NCBI GenBank assembly: GCA_963708235.1
Contig: OY970200.1
Span: forward strand, 3,162,001-3,226,000
DNA from: G963708235 sp963708235
GTDB lineage: Bacteria > Actinomycetota > Acidimicrobiia > Spongiisociales > UBA5794
DNA length: 64,000 bases
Direction of reading: 5' to 3'
The notes under the pieces were generated by a model that searched no databases, was not told the origin of the DNA, and was given only the letters and a program-made list of their open reading frames with translations. Positions 1 to 8,087 of this stretch are shown here, piece after piece; within the stretch, counting starts at the first letter, position 1; every line of letters begins with the position of its first letter. The position numbers and the translations under genes are program-made.

Positions 1-1488
1 CTCCATTGCTTGGGCGACACGGCCTGTGATCCACGCCATCACCGGTGGGGTCACGGCGTTACCGGCGAGCTTGACCTGATCCTTCTTGGTCAGATGGCCC
101 GGGATGTATCCATCGGGGAATGCCATCGCCGCTGCAATCTCGTGTGGTTGCAACATGCGAAACCCGCAGTCATCAACGGCCTGATCGGGATCGATGAGGG
201 CGAACCGGTCCTTGGTCGGGACTGTCGGCACGGGCAAGGCTGTCGACTGTGCTCGCCCGTTGCTGTAGTAGGGCATCAGGAGGGATTGGTGACCGGCTGT
301 GGTGATGGTCCTGGCCGGCTCCGTGACCGGGGTCACCATCTCTGCTCCACCGCCGTTGTTCCGCATCAGGAGCCCGTGGTGGTTCCCGGAGGCGGTCACG
401 GTCCCCAACGGCGCGGATGTAGGGTGCGCGTGTCCGTTGTTGCGCAGCGGAACAACGAGAGATTGGCGGTCGTCTGAGGCGCACACGGTGGGGTGCGGGA
501 GGTCGAGATCGGAGACCCGGCCGCCGTGAGCGGTATTGAACAGGAACCCTGGGGGGTGGGCGAGGGCGTGCTGTGCGGTGGTGCCCTGCGTCGCCATTGG
601 CTCCGTCAGGGGGCGGGCACGGTTCCCGGGGGTGGTTTCGTAGACGTGGCCGGCGCCGGCGGTGATGACGGGGGCCCAACCGTAGCGCTGGAGCCCAGCG
701 AGGACCCTTTCCCTGGTCTTAGCTGCGCGTGGCTTGTCGCCGAAGCGGGGGCACGGCAACGACCAGTCGACGATCGACGCCGCTGGGGGTGCTGAGGGTT
801 CGCAGATGGTGCCGCAGTCGGTGCAGCACCACACCCACTGGGAGCGGTACCGGCCGATGGTGCGGCCGTTCTTCCACGACTGCCGCACCACCCGCGGACC
901 GTCGCACCGGGGGCACCATGCGTCCTGTTCGAGCTCGAGGTCGGGGGCTCGGGAGCCACGCCAGAACACGACGTAGATGCGGTCACGGGATTGCGGGACG
1001 CCGTGGTGCATAGAGTTGTGCGACAGGATGCGGTGCTTGTACCCGAGGTCGGCCATGACCTGATGCCAGCCGCGCCACCCAACCCACTTGGCTGCCTCGA
1101 CGACGTTCTCGACGATGATCGATTCGTACCGGTTCTGTTCGGCGAACCGGGGGACATCCCACATCGTCGCCCTCGACCGCTCAGCGGACGGATCCGGGGC
1201 GTCCCACAAGGACGGGTCCTGCCGTTTCCGGGAGACACCGCGGGCCTGGGAATGGTTCGTGCATTCCGGGGACGCGAGGAGCACGTCGGTGACGGGGTAG
1301 CGCCGCGGGTCCGCTTGGGAGATGTCGGCGCAGTCGTGCCGCGCCTCGGGGAAGTGGACCTGGTGGACGTCGATGGCGGTCTGCCAATGGTTCGCCGCCA
1401 TAACCAGCTCCAGGCCGGAGCCGACCGCGCCGAGCGACGAACCGCCAGCGCCACAGAACAAGTCGGTCACCGTGATGTTGTTGGTCAC
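1..1488 (-). CDS. DNA (cytosine-5) methyltransferase, partial at window edge
   Basis: C5-cytosine DNA methyltransferase of the element, probably for self-protection against host restriction. The start is GTG at 1488, overlapping the upstream stop as GTGA. Motif I is DLFCGAGGSSLG (residues 9-20). The catalytic loop reads SPECTNHS, with C76 in place of the usual PPC context, a variant common in phage enzymes. Motif VI is ENV (127-129) and motif VIII is QSRDR (about 166-170). LAGNAVTPPVM, close to the window edge, matches motif X. A four-cysteine zinc-ribbon-like insert (CPRC ... CCTDC) lies in the middle, before the target-recognition part. The C-terminus is outside the window. No cognate restriction endonuclease is visible, so it looks like an orphan enzyme. 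Confidence 0.9.
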   Translation of the reverse strand, partial: MTNNITVTDLFCGAGGSSLGAVGSGLELVMAANHWQTAIDVHQVHFPEARHDCADISQADPRRYPVTDVLLASPECTNHSQARGVSRKRQDPSLWDAPDPSAERSRATMWDVPRFAEQNRYESIIVENVVEAAKWVGWRGWHQVMADLGYKHRILSHNSMHHGVPQSRDRIYVVFWRGSRAPDLELEQDAWCPRCDGPRVVRQSWKNGRTIGRYRSQWVWCCTDCGTICEPSAPPAASIVDWSLPCPRFGDKPRAAKTRERVLAGLQRYGWAPVITAGAGHVYETTPGNRARPLTEPMATQGTTAQHALAHPPGFLFNTAHGGRVSDLDLPHPTVCASDDRQSLVVPLRNNGHAHPTSAPLGTVTASGNHHGLLMRNNGGGAEMVTPVTEPARTITTAGHQSLLMPYYSNGRAQSTALPVPTVPTKDRFALIDPDQAVDDCGFRMLQPHEIAAAMAFPDGYIPGHLTKKDQVKLAGNAVTPPVMAWITGRVAQAME

Positions 1489-2015
1489 GGTTCGACCGGC
1501 GTGGACGACAGCGGGCATGCTTCGGTGTGTTCGCCTGTGCGCTCGTGGTAGGACCGGCAACGGCAGGGGGAGTCGTCGGGTTTCCAGGTGCGGACTCGGC
1601 GGGGTGGGGTGCGGCCGCAGACGGCGCAGGTGCCGTCGGTGTTGACGGGGAGGCGTTCGTCTCGGGGGGTGCCGAGGCTTGATTGGAGGCCGGCGACAAC
1701 GGTGGCGATGCCTTGGATGGCTGTTGCCCAGACACCGCGTGCCCATTTGGTGGATTCGTGGTAGACGGGGGTCTCAGCGGATCGGGGGCCGTCGCTGGCG
1801 CCGCTGATGGGTTCCATGGCTCGTTTGACGACGCCGAGGTCGACGAGGAGTTCCTCGAGGAGCGCGCGGTCGCCGGGGTCGAGGTCGAAGTGGGCGAGGA
1901 CGACGGTGTCGAGGCGGCTTTGGAGTCGGCGGCGTAATTGTCGTTCCTTCTCGAGTTCGGACTTGAGGTGTTTGTTGGTGGTGCGGAGCGCCGCGAGGTG
2001 GGTGGACTCGCTCAT
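1485..2015 (-). CDS. Hypothetical protein with N-terminal coiled coil and C-terminal Cys motif
   Basis: A 176-residue protein not recognised as a known family. Residues about 5-40 are charged and heptad-like (KSELEKERQLRRRLQSRL), so a short coiled coil is likely. The C-terminal third has CAVCGRTPPRR followed by CRCRSYH and a late Cys, a possible zinc-binding cluster. ATG at 2015 overlaps the stop of the preceding gene by 4 nt (ATGA), and its own stop overlaps the methyltransferase start. This places it firmly in the early operon. It may be an accessory or DNA-binding partner of the methyltransferase, but that rests on position only. Confidence 0.75.
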   Translation of the reverse strand: MSESTHLAALRTTNKHLKSELEKERQLRRRLQSRLDTVVLAHFDLDPGDRALLEELLVDLGVVKRAMEPISGASDGPRSAETPVYHESTKWARGVWATAIQGIATVVAGLQSSLGTPRDERLPVNTDGTCAVCGRTPPRRVRTWKPDDSPCRCRSYHERTGEHTEACPLSSTPVEP

Positions 2016-2347
2016 CGGGCGGCGCCTTCGGTGTACCGGGCGGCGAGGGTGTCGAACTCGGATCGGGCTGCCGGGGAGGACGCGACTCGGATTGCCCAGC
2101 GGACGAGCGCTGCTCGGACGTGGCGGCGGTCACGGTTGAGGGCTGCCGCAATGTCGGGGATGGGTGCGCCGGCGCCGACGGCGAGAGCGATGACGGTGTC
2201 TCGTTGCTCGACGAGCCAGGCGGTGCGGTTCCGGGAGCGCAGCAGTTCGGCGGCTTGGCCTTCGTCGAGGCCGAACGTGGCGGCGACGACGTCGACAGCG
2301 TCGTCGAGGAGCGGCAGCCCGGGGGTTGCTCGGGTTGCGGCGGTCAT
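2012..2347 (-). CDS. Small helix-turn-helix-like protein
   Basis: A 111-residue protein. Residues about 55-85 (VGAGAPIPDIAAALNRDRRHV) look like a helix-turn-helix in which the second helix follows an IxxIAxxL pattern, as in homeodomain-like or sigma-region-4-like recognition units. The N-terminal half is helical and acidic. The start is ATG at 2347, with an ATGA overlap with the upstream methylase; a longer upstream reading in this frame is low-complexity Arg/Pro and is an antisense shadow. It probably binds DNA; no specific role can be assigned. Confidence 0.7.
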   Translation of the reverse strand: MTAATRATPGLPLLDDAVDVVAATFGLDEGQAAELLRSRNRTAWLVEQRDTVIALAVGAGAPIPDIAAALNRDRRHVRAALVRWAIRVASSPAARSEFDTLAARYTEGAAR

Positions 2348-3147
2348 CGGTCTTGCTCTGCGAGGTAGGTACGGATGGCGTCGCCCCATGCGGCTTGGGC
2401 TTCGTGGTAGCGCTGTTCGGTGATGCCGACGCCTGGGGCGAGTTGGAGGGTGGCTTCGTAGAGGGCGAGGGATGCGTCGATGACACCGGACTCTGGGTCC
2501 GGTGTTGTGGCGGCGAACAGGGTGGGGTGGCCGCGGTGGGGGTTGTCGAGGCGGAGGACGAGGAGGGTGCTGTAGTTGCGGCGGAAGCGGCGTTGGGTCT
2601 TGCCGTCGGGTTGTTTCCGGGATCCGTGGACGTACAGCTCGTCGACGTGTTTGAAGCCGACATGTTCGGCGTGGGCGGCGAACTCTCGGGTCTGCCAGTG
2701 CACCTCGCCGGCGACCTGGTCCTGGCATTTCAGGAGCAGGACACCGCGGCGTTTCAGGACCCGGGCGGCTTCGGTGATCCCGTCGCGGATCAGGGTGTGC
2801 CGGTCGGCGACGGGGACGTAGGCGTCGGCGACGCCGTACTCCTCGTCACCCGCGCCTGTGCCGCCGGTGCCGTTGAGCTTGTAGGGCGGGTCGAAACAGA
2901 CAACGTCGATGGATGCCTGCTCATACGGGAGGTCCCGGAAATCGGCGGGGGTGTCGGGTGACTTGGAGGGGTTGAGGTCGGTGGCGAGCAGGGTGTCGGG
3001 GCGCCAGTCACGCCACCAGCGGCCGAGCCCGTAGGTGACATCGGCGACGACATGGTCGGCGGCGAGGTAGCCGAGGGTGACGCAGTCGACGATCGCTTGC
3101 GCGTTCGTGCGCCGGGCCCGGTCGAAAGCGAACACTTCGGTGGTCAC
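2344..3147 (-). CDS. DNA methylase with DPPY motif (N6-adenine or N4-cytosine type)
   Basis: A 267-residue amino-methyltransferase-like protein. The AdoMet-binding part is around DVTYGLGRWW (36-45), followed by the acidic-turn segment LLATDLNP (53-60). The catalytic DPPY is at residues 86-89 (VCFDPPYKLNG). Downstream, a strand-helix region (AARVLKRRGVLLLKCQDQV) is typical of the Rossmann-like methylase core. The GTG start at 3147 overlaps the upstream stop as GTGA. With the C5 enzyme at 1-1488 the element carries two different DNA methyltransferases. Target base and sequence cannot be read from the protein. Confidence 0.85.
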   Translation of the reverse strand: MTTEVFAFDRARRTNAQAIVDCVTLGYLAADHVVADVTYGLGRWWRDWRPDTLLATDLNPSKSPDTPADFRDLPYEQASIDVVCFDPPYKLNGTGGTGAGDEEYGVADAYVPVADRHTLIRDGITEAARVLKRRGVLLLKCQDQVAGEVHWQTREFAAHAEHVGFKHVDELYVHGSRKQPDGKTQRRFRRNYSTLLVLRLDNPHRGHPTLFAATTPDPESGVIDASLALYEATLQLAPGVGITEQRYHEAQAAWGDAIRTYLAEQDR

Positions 3148-3449
3148 GCCGCTCCCCCGGCCGGGGTCCAGGAGTGCGGTATCCGGCTGCAGAACGTGAT
3201 GACGGCTTCGGGTCCGAGCTCGTCGAGACGCTCGGTGATGAGTTGGACAGCTTCGGGACCGAAGTGTTCGGCGACCTGGGCGAGTCCTTCCCGGCGGGGC
3301 CACAAGGCGACGTGGACTCGGGTGCCGGGGATCGCCGGGAGTGCGTCGTGGGCTTCGGCCATGGCCACCTCGAGGGACTCGGCGGTGCCGTCGGGGAGCA
3401 CCCCGGGGACGACCCGGAATGTGACGGGGGGCCGGAGGGGGCTACGCAC
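3144..3449 (-). CDS. Hypothetical small phage-type protein
   Basis: A 101-residue protein, not recognised. It starts at GTG 3449, where the upstream stop TAG (3442-3444) gives an 8-nt overlap. It contains VTFRVVPGVLPDG near the N-terminus and a C-terminal helix-strand-helix (EAVQLITERLDELGPEAVITFCSR). It sits between a hypothetical gene and the DPPY methylase in the overlapping operon. Small genes beside methylases in phage early regions often modify host functions, but nothing in this sequence shows a specific activity. Confidence 0.65.
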   Translation of the reverse strand: MRSPLRPPVTFRVVPGVLPDGTAESLEVAMAEAHDALPAIPGTRVHVALWPRREGLAQVAEHFGPEAVQLITERLDELGPEAVITFCSRIPHSWTPAGGAA

Positions 3450-3885
3450 GGACAAGGTCCGGGAGTGGGACGTGGCAGGCTTCGTCGAGGGTGGCGCCGC
3501 AGGGGCGGCGGAGGCGTTCCCGGCCGGGGACGGGGAGGGTGCGGATGCAGGTGCCGTCGGCGTCAACGACGGGGATGTGGCGGTCTTCGGGGATCGTGAG
3601 CGCCGGTTCGGTGGTGGGGGCTTTGGTCTTGCGGTCGGGGCGGCGCCGGAGGCGGGAGAGTTCCTGGCAGGTGGTGAGGATCTCTGGGGGCCGGGGGGCG
3701 AAGAGCCTCCCGGAGGCGGTGCGCTGGATGGTGCGGATCGCTTCGACGACGGCGGACGCGTCGAAGCGGCAGAGGGTGCGGTAGCCGGCGTCGAGGTCGG
3801 TGGCTGTCCATTGCGCGGCGTCGGGCCACACGGGGGCGATGTCGGTGTCGACGATGCCGAGCCATTCGGGTCGGGTCATGCTCAT
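3442..3885 (-). CDS. Hypothetical protein of the early operon
   Basis: A 147-residue protein starting MSMTRPEWLGIV at ATG 3885, overlapping the preceding stop by 4 nt. The N-terminal half is helical (VWPDAAQWTATDLDAGYRTL), resembling small loader- or replication-accessory proteins that follow a winged-helix replication protein in actinophage genomes. That similarity is an impression, not a demonstrated homology. The C-terminal third carries a basic stretch (RLRRRPDRKTK) and CGATLDEAC. The position directly downstream of the 288-residue winged-helix protein fits a replication-accessory role. Confidence 0.65.
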   Translation of the reverse strand: MSMTRPEWLGIVDTDIAPVWPDAAQWTATDLDAGYRTLCRFDASAVVEAIRTIQRTASGRLFAPRPPEILTTCQELSRLRRRPDRKTKAPTTEPALTIPEDRHIPVVDADGTCIRTLPVPGRERLRRPCGATLDEACHVPLPDLVRA

Positions 3886-4748
3886 TGGATGCCCTCCATC
3901 TCGATGGTGTGCGAACACAGGACCGCGGTGGTGTCTCCGTTGGTGGTGGCGAGGATGTAGCCGTTGACGCACCGGCCGCATCGGTCGATGGCGGTGGGGT
4001 CGAGCAGGGTGTGGCTACAGCGCACGGTGATGACCTCGCCGGTGTCGGGATCGTCGATCACGACCCAGCCCGACGCGGTGCAGTTCGGGCATTGGGCGAG
4101 CTGCTCCGCCGCGACCCGTTGGGTTCGGGTGGTGTGGAGCTTCTCAATGAGCCGGTCCCGGTCCTCGGCGAGGATCTTGCGGGCCATCCCCTCGACGTTC
4201 CAGACGCGGGGTTTCGCTGCGGCTTCGGTGCGGGCGAGTCGCCACAGGTCCGTTTCGAGGTCTTCTGTGGATAATTCGTCGCCGCGCGCGTTTATAGGAT
4301 GGTTCAAGGACGGTTCGGGGGAAGCCGGCTTCCCCCCGTTGCGACGTTCAACTTCCCCCCGCGGCGCGCTCGGCTTCCCCCCGTTGCTGTCACGGCCGGA
4401 AGTGGGCTTCCTCCCGTCGGGTGGGTTGTCCACAGGTTCGCGGGGGGAAGTGGGCTTCCGGCCGTCCATGCCGAGGATGCGGTACCGGTTGGGTCTCCGG
4501 TCGGGGCGGGTGTGGCGGTCGCCGCCGGCTTGGAGTTCGCATGCGATGCGGCCCTCGGCTTCGAGGCGGCGGAGAGCGGCTCGGACGGCTCTCTCGGTGA
4601 CACCGGCGTAGGTGGCGAGCGTGTCGACGCTGGGCCAGGAGTTGGCACCGTAAGGGTCGGCGTGGTTGGCGAGACCGATGAGGACGACTTTGTCGGTGCC
4701 GCTGGTGTCGGCGTGGTGGAGGACCCAGGCGATTGCTTCGACGCTCAC
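3882..4748 (-). CDS. Winged-helix, zinc-ribbon protein, possible replication initiator
   Basis: A 288-residue protein. Residues about 1-75 form a helix-turn-helix typical of phage replication-organisation proteins (VDTLATYAGVTERAVRAALRRLEAEGRI), preceded by VVLIGLANHADPYG. A linker from about 95 to 150 contains three or four GRKPTS / GGKP repeats, a disordered spacer. The C-terminus has paired cysteines (CPNC, then CGRC) with two CSH motifs, suggesting two zinc ribbons. GTG at 4748 overlaps the upstream stop as GTGA. By domain type and operon position it is the best candidate here for the element's replication initiator; a transcription factor is the alternative. Confidence 0.75.
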   Translation of the reverse strand: MSVEAIAWVLHHADTSGTDKVVLIGLANHADPYGANSWPSVDTLATYAGVTERAVRAALRRLEAEGRIACELQAGGDRHTRPDRRPNRYRILGMDGRKPTSPREPVDNPPDGRKPTSGRDSNGGKPSAPRGEVERRNGGKPASPEPSLNHPINARGDELSTEDLETDLWRLARTEAAAKPRVWNVEGMARKILAEDRDRLIEKLHTTRTQRVAAEQLAQCPNCTASGWVVIDDPDTGEVITVRCSHTLLDPTAIDRCGRCVNGYILATTNGDTTAVLCSHTIEMEGIQ

Positions 4749-5488
4749 TGGTGCCCTCCGGCGAGGTGGCGGCGGAGGGTGGTGAGGCCGGCGATGACGT
4801 GGTCGAGACGGTCGACGACCGCGGCCGGGTTGTCGACGACGTCGGCGGTGGCGCTGGGGGTGTCGGTGAGTGCCGCGAGGGTGTCGAGGGACCGGATCAT
4901 GGCTCGGCTCCGACGTTGACGTTCCCGGGCGATCCTGGTGCAGTCGTTCGGACAGTCCGTGTCGCCGTAGTGGGCGCCGCAGTCGGGACAGTGCCGGACC
5001 CGACGTTGGAACCCGGCCTTGCCGCAGGTACGGCACCGATAGTCGGCGACTGGTTGAGGCTTCCGGGGCGGTGATGGGCGGCGACGTTGCACGGCGTCTC
5101 GCACAAGGGCCGGGGTGGGGGTGGCTCCGCCGGCGGCGGTCACCGCCTCCTGCCACGCATCCGTCACCGCGGTCGGGTCGTCCCTGAGGGCGGTGAGGGG
5201 CCGGACCTGCGCTTCGGTCGTGGGGGCGGGTGTCGTGTTGCCAGGTGGCAACACCGCGGCGACGCCAGCCGCTGCGATGAGGCGATGAGCGTAGGACCGG
5301 GACAGTCCGGACCAGCGATCGTCGAGGTACGACTCCCACGTCCGGTGGGTCGCCTCGTACAGGCGTTGGTCTCGGATCTGGGCCAGGGCTTCACCGACCT
5401 CGATGAACGTGGCGAGGCCCGCCTCCACGACCCTTTCGAGTTCGGTGAGGCGGGCACGGTCGTCACGGCTGAGGGAATGACTTGTCAC
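4745..5488 (-). CDS. Phage-type protein with helical N-terminus and zinc-ribbon-like centre
   Basis: A 247-residue protein. The first 75 residues (EVGEALAQIRDQRLYEATHRT, WESYLDDRWSGLSRSYAHRLI) match the style of DUF3102/plasmid-partition-related proteins, which contain an HTH for DNA. The centre holds CRTCGKAGF, then CPDCGAHYGDTDCPNDC, a probable zinc-binding module. The C-terminus is helical. It starts at GTG 5488 with AAGGAG about 15 nt upstream, a rather long spacing, and its stop overlaps the next start by 4 nt. It is likely DNA-associated and upstream of the putative replication gene. Confidence 0.7.
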   Translation of the reverse strand: MTSHSLSRDDRARLTELERVVEAGLATFIEVGEALAQIRDQRLYEATHRTWESYLDDRWSGLSRSYAHRLIAAAGVAAVLPPGNTTPAPTTEAQVRPLTALRDDPTAVTDAWQEAVTAAGGATPTPALVRDAVQRRRPSPPRKPQPVADYRCRTCGKAGFQRRVRHCPDCGAHYGDTDCPNDCTRIARERQRRSRAMIRSLDTLAALTDTPSATADVVDNPAAVVDRLDHVIAGLTTLRRHLAGGHQ

Positions 5489-5523
5489 CGCTGGGCTCGG
5501 CTCCTTCGTCCAAAGGCAGTGGG

Positions 5524-6360
5524 TCAGGTCCAGGGGGTGCCGTCGAAGACGGGGTAGGTGCCGCCGAGACGGTCCTTGAAGTTCTGGCGGAGGTCCCGGC
5601 GGGCCTGTTCGAGGTCGTCGAGCAGGACACAGAACGTGAGGCTCCCGGACCGGATCCGGAACCGGAGCCGAGCCCCGACGATCTGCGGTGCCTCCCCCTC
5701 GACGAGGGCGAGGGACAGGCCGAGCAGCGGAGGGATGGTGAGTTCGCCGGATCCGCCCGCCTTGGTGTCGACCGTTTCGGAGTAGGCGAACTGGTGGGAG
5801 CCGTCAGCGAGACGGACGGACTGGCGGAACTGTGAACCGATCGACGCCTCGAGGGTCGTGACGATCTCGAGAAGTTCCGCCGCATCCGGCGAAGCGATCG
5901 TCGCCAGGTTCCCCTCGATGAAGTCGGCGAACTTCTGCTGGTCGAGCTCGGCGCCGTCGATGGCCATCCAGCGCTTGGTCGCCGCGGGGACCGTCGGCTG
6001 GTACTTGAGTCGGTGATCTCCCCAGCCGGCGTTGGCAGCGTCGACCGGGGCGTTCAGCACCGCCACTGCGGACAGGTCATCGCCGGCGGCGAAGAACACC
6101 GCCGAGTCGGGCCACCCGTACCGGGTCAGGGCGTCGTAGAAAGAGCCCCACGTCATGACCGTCAGCGTGCCGGTCTGACGGCGAGGCGTGGACGCCAGGA
6201 ACTCCCCGTCGATGGTGTGCCAGCCGTGACCGGGCGTGTACACCTCGGTGACCTGGTCAGCGATCACGGGAACGGACGCCGGGACCTGCCGTGCGATCCG
6301 GGTGACTGCTTCGGCCTCGGTCCACGGGCTAGGGTCGAGCGCTTCGTTGCGTTCGGTCAT
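5524..6360 (-). CDS. DUF2303 (YfdQ-like) phage protein
   Basis: A 278-residue protein with the layout of the DUF2303 family, widespread in temperate phages and represented by YfdQ of an E. coli prophage. Recognisable parts are the early GWHTIDGEFLAS region, RWMAIDGAELDQQKFADFIE near the middle, and the strand-rich C-terminus ending near VFDGTPWT. The molecular function of the family is unknown. ATG at 6360 overlaps the stop of the preceding 104-residue gene by 4 nt, a pairing often seen with DUF2303 genes. It strongly supports a phage origin for this operon. Confidence 0.85.
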   Translation of the reverse strand: MTERNEALDPSPWTEAEAVTRIARQVPASVPVIADQVTEVYTPGHGWHTIDGEFLASTPRRQTGTLTVMTWGSFYDALTRYGWPDSAVFFAAGDDLSAVAVLNAPVDAANAGWGDHRLKYQPTVPAATKRWMAIDGAELDQQKFADFIEGNLATIASPDAAELLEIVTTLEASIGSQFRQSVRLADGSHQFAYSETVDTKAGGSGELTIPPLLGLSLALVEGEAPQIVGARLRFRIRSGSLTFCVLLDDLEQARRDLRQNFKDRLGGTYPVFDGTPWT

Positions 6361-6671
6361 TCGGTTGCCTCCGGGTGGTCGAGCGGCGTGCGCTGCTGGT
6401 AGGGGTCGGTGCGGTGGATGTACCCCTCGGCGTCCACGAAGTAGATCGCCTTCGGACGGGCCGGCACGGGGATCTTGGCGTCGACGTCCGGGGTGAGGAT
6501 CACTACGTTCCCGTTGTTCGGGTCCACCACGATCTTCAACACGACCAAGCCCTTCTTCTCGTGGGTCGTGACCGCGGCGACGACGTCCCGGAACGCAATC
6601 GAGAGCTCCTGGTCGAGTTCCCCATCGCGGTGGGTCGCCAGCCACTCAGAGAACATGGGCGAATCGGACAT
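6357..6671 (-). CDS. Hypothetical phage protein upstream of DUF2303
   Basis: A 104-residue protein beginning MSDSPMFSEWLATHRDG. It has a central VVAAVTTHEKKGLVVLKIVV segment and a C-terminal ARPKAIYFVDAEGYIHRTDP. Small proteins of this type commonly precede DUF2303 genes in actinophages, so the two probably act together; the function is unknown. It is the first gene after a 164-bp interval with a strong hairpin at 6715-6754, so it may be independently expressed. Confidence 0.75.
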   Translation of the reverse strand: MSDSPMFSEWLATHRDGELDQELSIAFRDVVAAVTTHEKKGLVVLKIVVDPNNGNVVILTPDVDAKIPVPARPKAIYFVDAEGYIHRTDPYQQRTPLDHPEATE

Positions 6672-6714
6672 CAGAGATCAGGGCCTTTCGTAGGTGACGG
6701 ACAGGTACAGCGCA

Positions 6715-6754
6715 CCCTGGGTGCACCGGGTATCCCTCCCGGAGGCACCCAGGG
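6715..6754 (-). terminator. Strong two-tier stem-loop inside the early operon
   Basis: An outer stem CCCTGGGTGC (6715-6724) pairs with GCACCCAGGG (6745-6754), and an inner CCGGG (6726-6730) pairs with CCCGG (6738-6742). It lies in the only sizeable gap (6672-6835) of the leftward operon. There is no clear U-tract, so it may be an attenuator, RNA-processing site or RNA-stability element rather than a classical terminator. Confidence 0.55.
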
Positions 6755-6835
6755 CTGCTGCTGCGGTACCCGGAGCCGGGGAGATTGCACTGGGAGAGAA
6801 GCTCCGGGCAGAACATGGACTCACGGCGGAACCGG

Positions 6836-7108
6836 TCATCGGCTGGACTTCGAGCGAGGCGCCTTCGGGGGATCCCCGAACTCCGCCAACGCCTCGAGAC
6901 GAGGGATCAGCGACCGAGCCAGCTCGTCGAGGCGTGCGTCAGCTTCCGATTCCCGCATCCGTAGACGGGTCGCACCCTCGACCGGACCACCTTCTCGCCA
7001 GATGCGGGGGGGTTCAGGGGCCGGCTGGCGGCGCAGGTCGTCGAGGTGGCGGAGAGCGTCCGCCAGAGACGGCACGGCAGGTCGCTGCACTGCGTGGGTA
7101 GTCGTCAT
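6836..7108 (-). CDS. Hypothetical small helical protein
   Basis: A 90-residue protein starting MTTTHAVQRPAVPSLADALRH at ATG 7108 (ATGA overlap with the upstream membrane protein). It is charged and helical throughout, with two segments (LADALRHLDDLRRQP; ESEADARLDELARSLIPRLEAL). A longer in-frame reading is not supported because it would run through the upstream gene. No family is recognised. Confidence 0.6.
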   Translation of the reverse strand: MTTTHAVQRPAVPSLADALRHLDDLRRQPAPEPPRIWREGGPVEGATRLRMRESEADARLDELARSLIPRLEALAEFGDPPKAPRSKSSR

Positions 7109-7434
7109 CGCCGGGCCATCCAGGCTCGGGTGCGGCACCGTCCACATCGACACAAACACAATCGCAATCGGGACAGTGGCGGATCGAGATCGGCGCTCGC
7201 CGACGACGTAGGCGCCTGATTGACGTGGGGCGCAGGGGTCGTGGAGTCGGCTTGTGACCAGGCGGACGCCTGCTCGATCGAGACGGCGACGAGGAAGCCG
7301 AGAACGACCGCGACACCGACGAGGTACAAAGCGAGCAGCGGCCTCCCGATCAAACCGGCCTCCACCGCCATGATGATGTAGGGGACCGTCAGGATGGCGA
7401 ACCCGACGGCAACGAGGCGCAGGAGGTTCCTCAT
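7105..7434 (-). CDS. Small two-helix membrane protein
   Basis: A 109-residue protein with two predicted membrane segments (LVAVGFAILTVPYIIMAV, about 7-24; LLALYLVGVAVVLGFLVAV, about 33-51). A polar tail follows, ending in a Cys/Arg-rich stretch. ATG at 7434 overlaps the upstream stop by 4 nt. Small membrane proteins in a phage early region may act in lysis control or superinfection exclusion, but no family match is apparent. Confidence 0.65.
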   Translation of the reverse strand: MRNLLRLVAVGFAILTVPYIIMAVEAGLIGRPLLALYLVGVAVVLGFLVAVSIEQASAWSQADSTTPAPHVNQAPTSSASADLDPPLSRLRLCLCRCGRCRTRAWMARR

Positions 7435-8087
7435 CGGTAACCCCGGATCACGCCGACCAAGTCGCGATGTCGGTGGGTGCTCACCGCGTAGTGGTTCCCT
7501 TCGGCCTCGCGCCGCGGCCCGTACAACACCGTCCGGTCCTCGAAACTGAAGGTGACGGACACCACGAACGGGGGAACAACCGAGGTGACGACGTCACCGA
7601 CACGGACCATGTCGGCGCACACCTCGAGTGGCCGCTCATCACCGTGGGCTGGTTGGGGGCGGGAGGGAGGCGGGCACGTCGCAGGACCCTGCCCGTCTCC
7701 CTCCCGGGGGGCGGGACTATCCGCCGGAGCCGCCGAGAACGACGCCGGTGGGGATGACGTCGCAGCGTGACGGATAGTCCCGGGGCCAAGATGCACAAGC
7801 AGTCGGGTGTCGAAATCGAAATCGATACGGAACCGGAGATCCGTGCTGCCGACGAGGGACACCACCAACGAGGTCCGGTCGCCAGTGGCCGTGGTCTCGC
7901 AGACGAGGAGGTGGGTCGGACCGACCAGCGGCAACAGATAGTCGAACGTGTCACCCGGGCGGAGCGCCGAGACCGGCACGATCGACGTATCCCTCAGGTC
8001 GCACGTCAACGGCCGAGCATCGCCGGCGTCAACCCGCCGCCTCACCGACTCCATAAGGACCGCCGCCAGGTCAGCCATCGCAGTCAC
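7431..8087 (-). CDS. Hypothetical protein with two similar beta-rich halves
   Basis: A 218-residue protein. The start is probably GTG 8087, because the preceding small gene ends in a GTGA overlap there; ATG at 8078 is the alternative. The N-terminal half has LRPGDTFDYLLPL ... LVVSLVGS, and the C-terminal half has VRVGDVVTSVVPPFV ... VSVTFSFEDRT. They look like two copies of one beta-strand-rich unit joined by a Ser/Pro/Ala linker. No known domain is recognised. It is an inner gene of the overlapping operon. Confidence 0.65.
   Translation of the reverse strand: MTAMADLAAVLMESVRRRVDAGDARPLTCDLRDTSIVPVSALRPGDTFDYLLPLVGPTHLLVCETTATGDRTSLVVSLVGSTDLRFRIDFDFDTRLLVHLGPGTIRHAATSSPPASFSAAPADSPAPREGDGQGPATCPPPSRPQPAHGDERPLEVCADMVRVGDVVTSVVPPFVVSVTFSFEDRTVLYGPRREAEGNHYAVSTHRHRDLVGVIRGYR

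Noticed and set aside
606..1454. 282-codon minus-strand frame
   Set aside because: It is another frame of the cytosine methyltransferase, whose real reading has all C5-methylase motifs and starts at GTG 1488.
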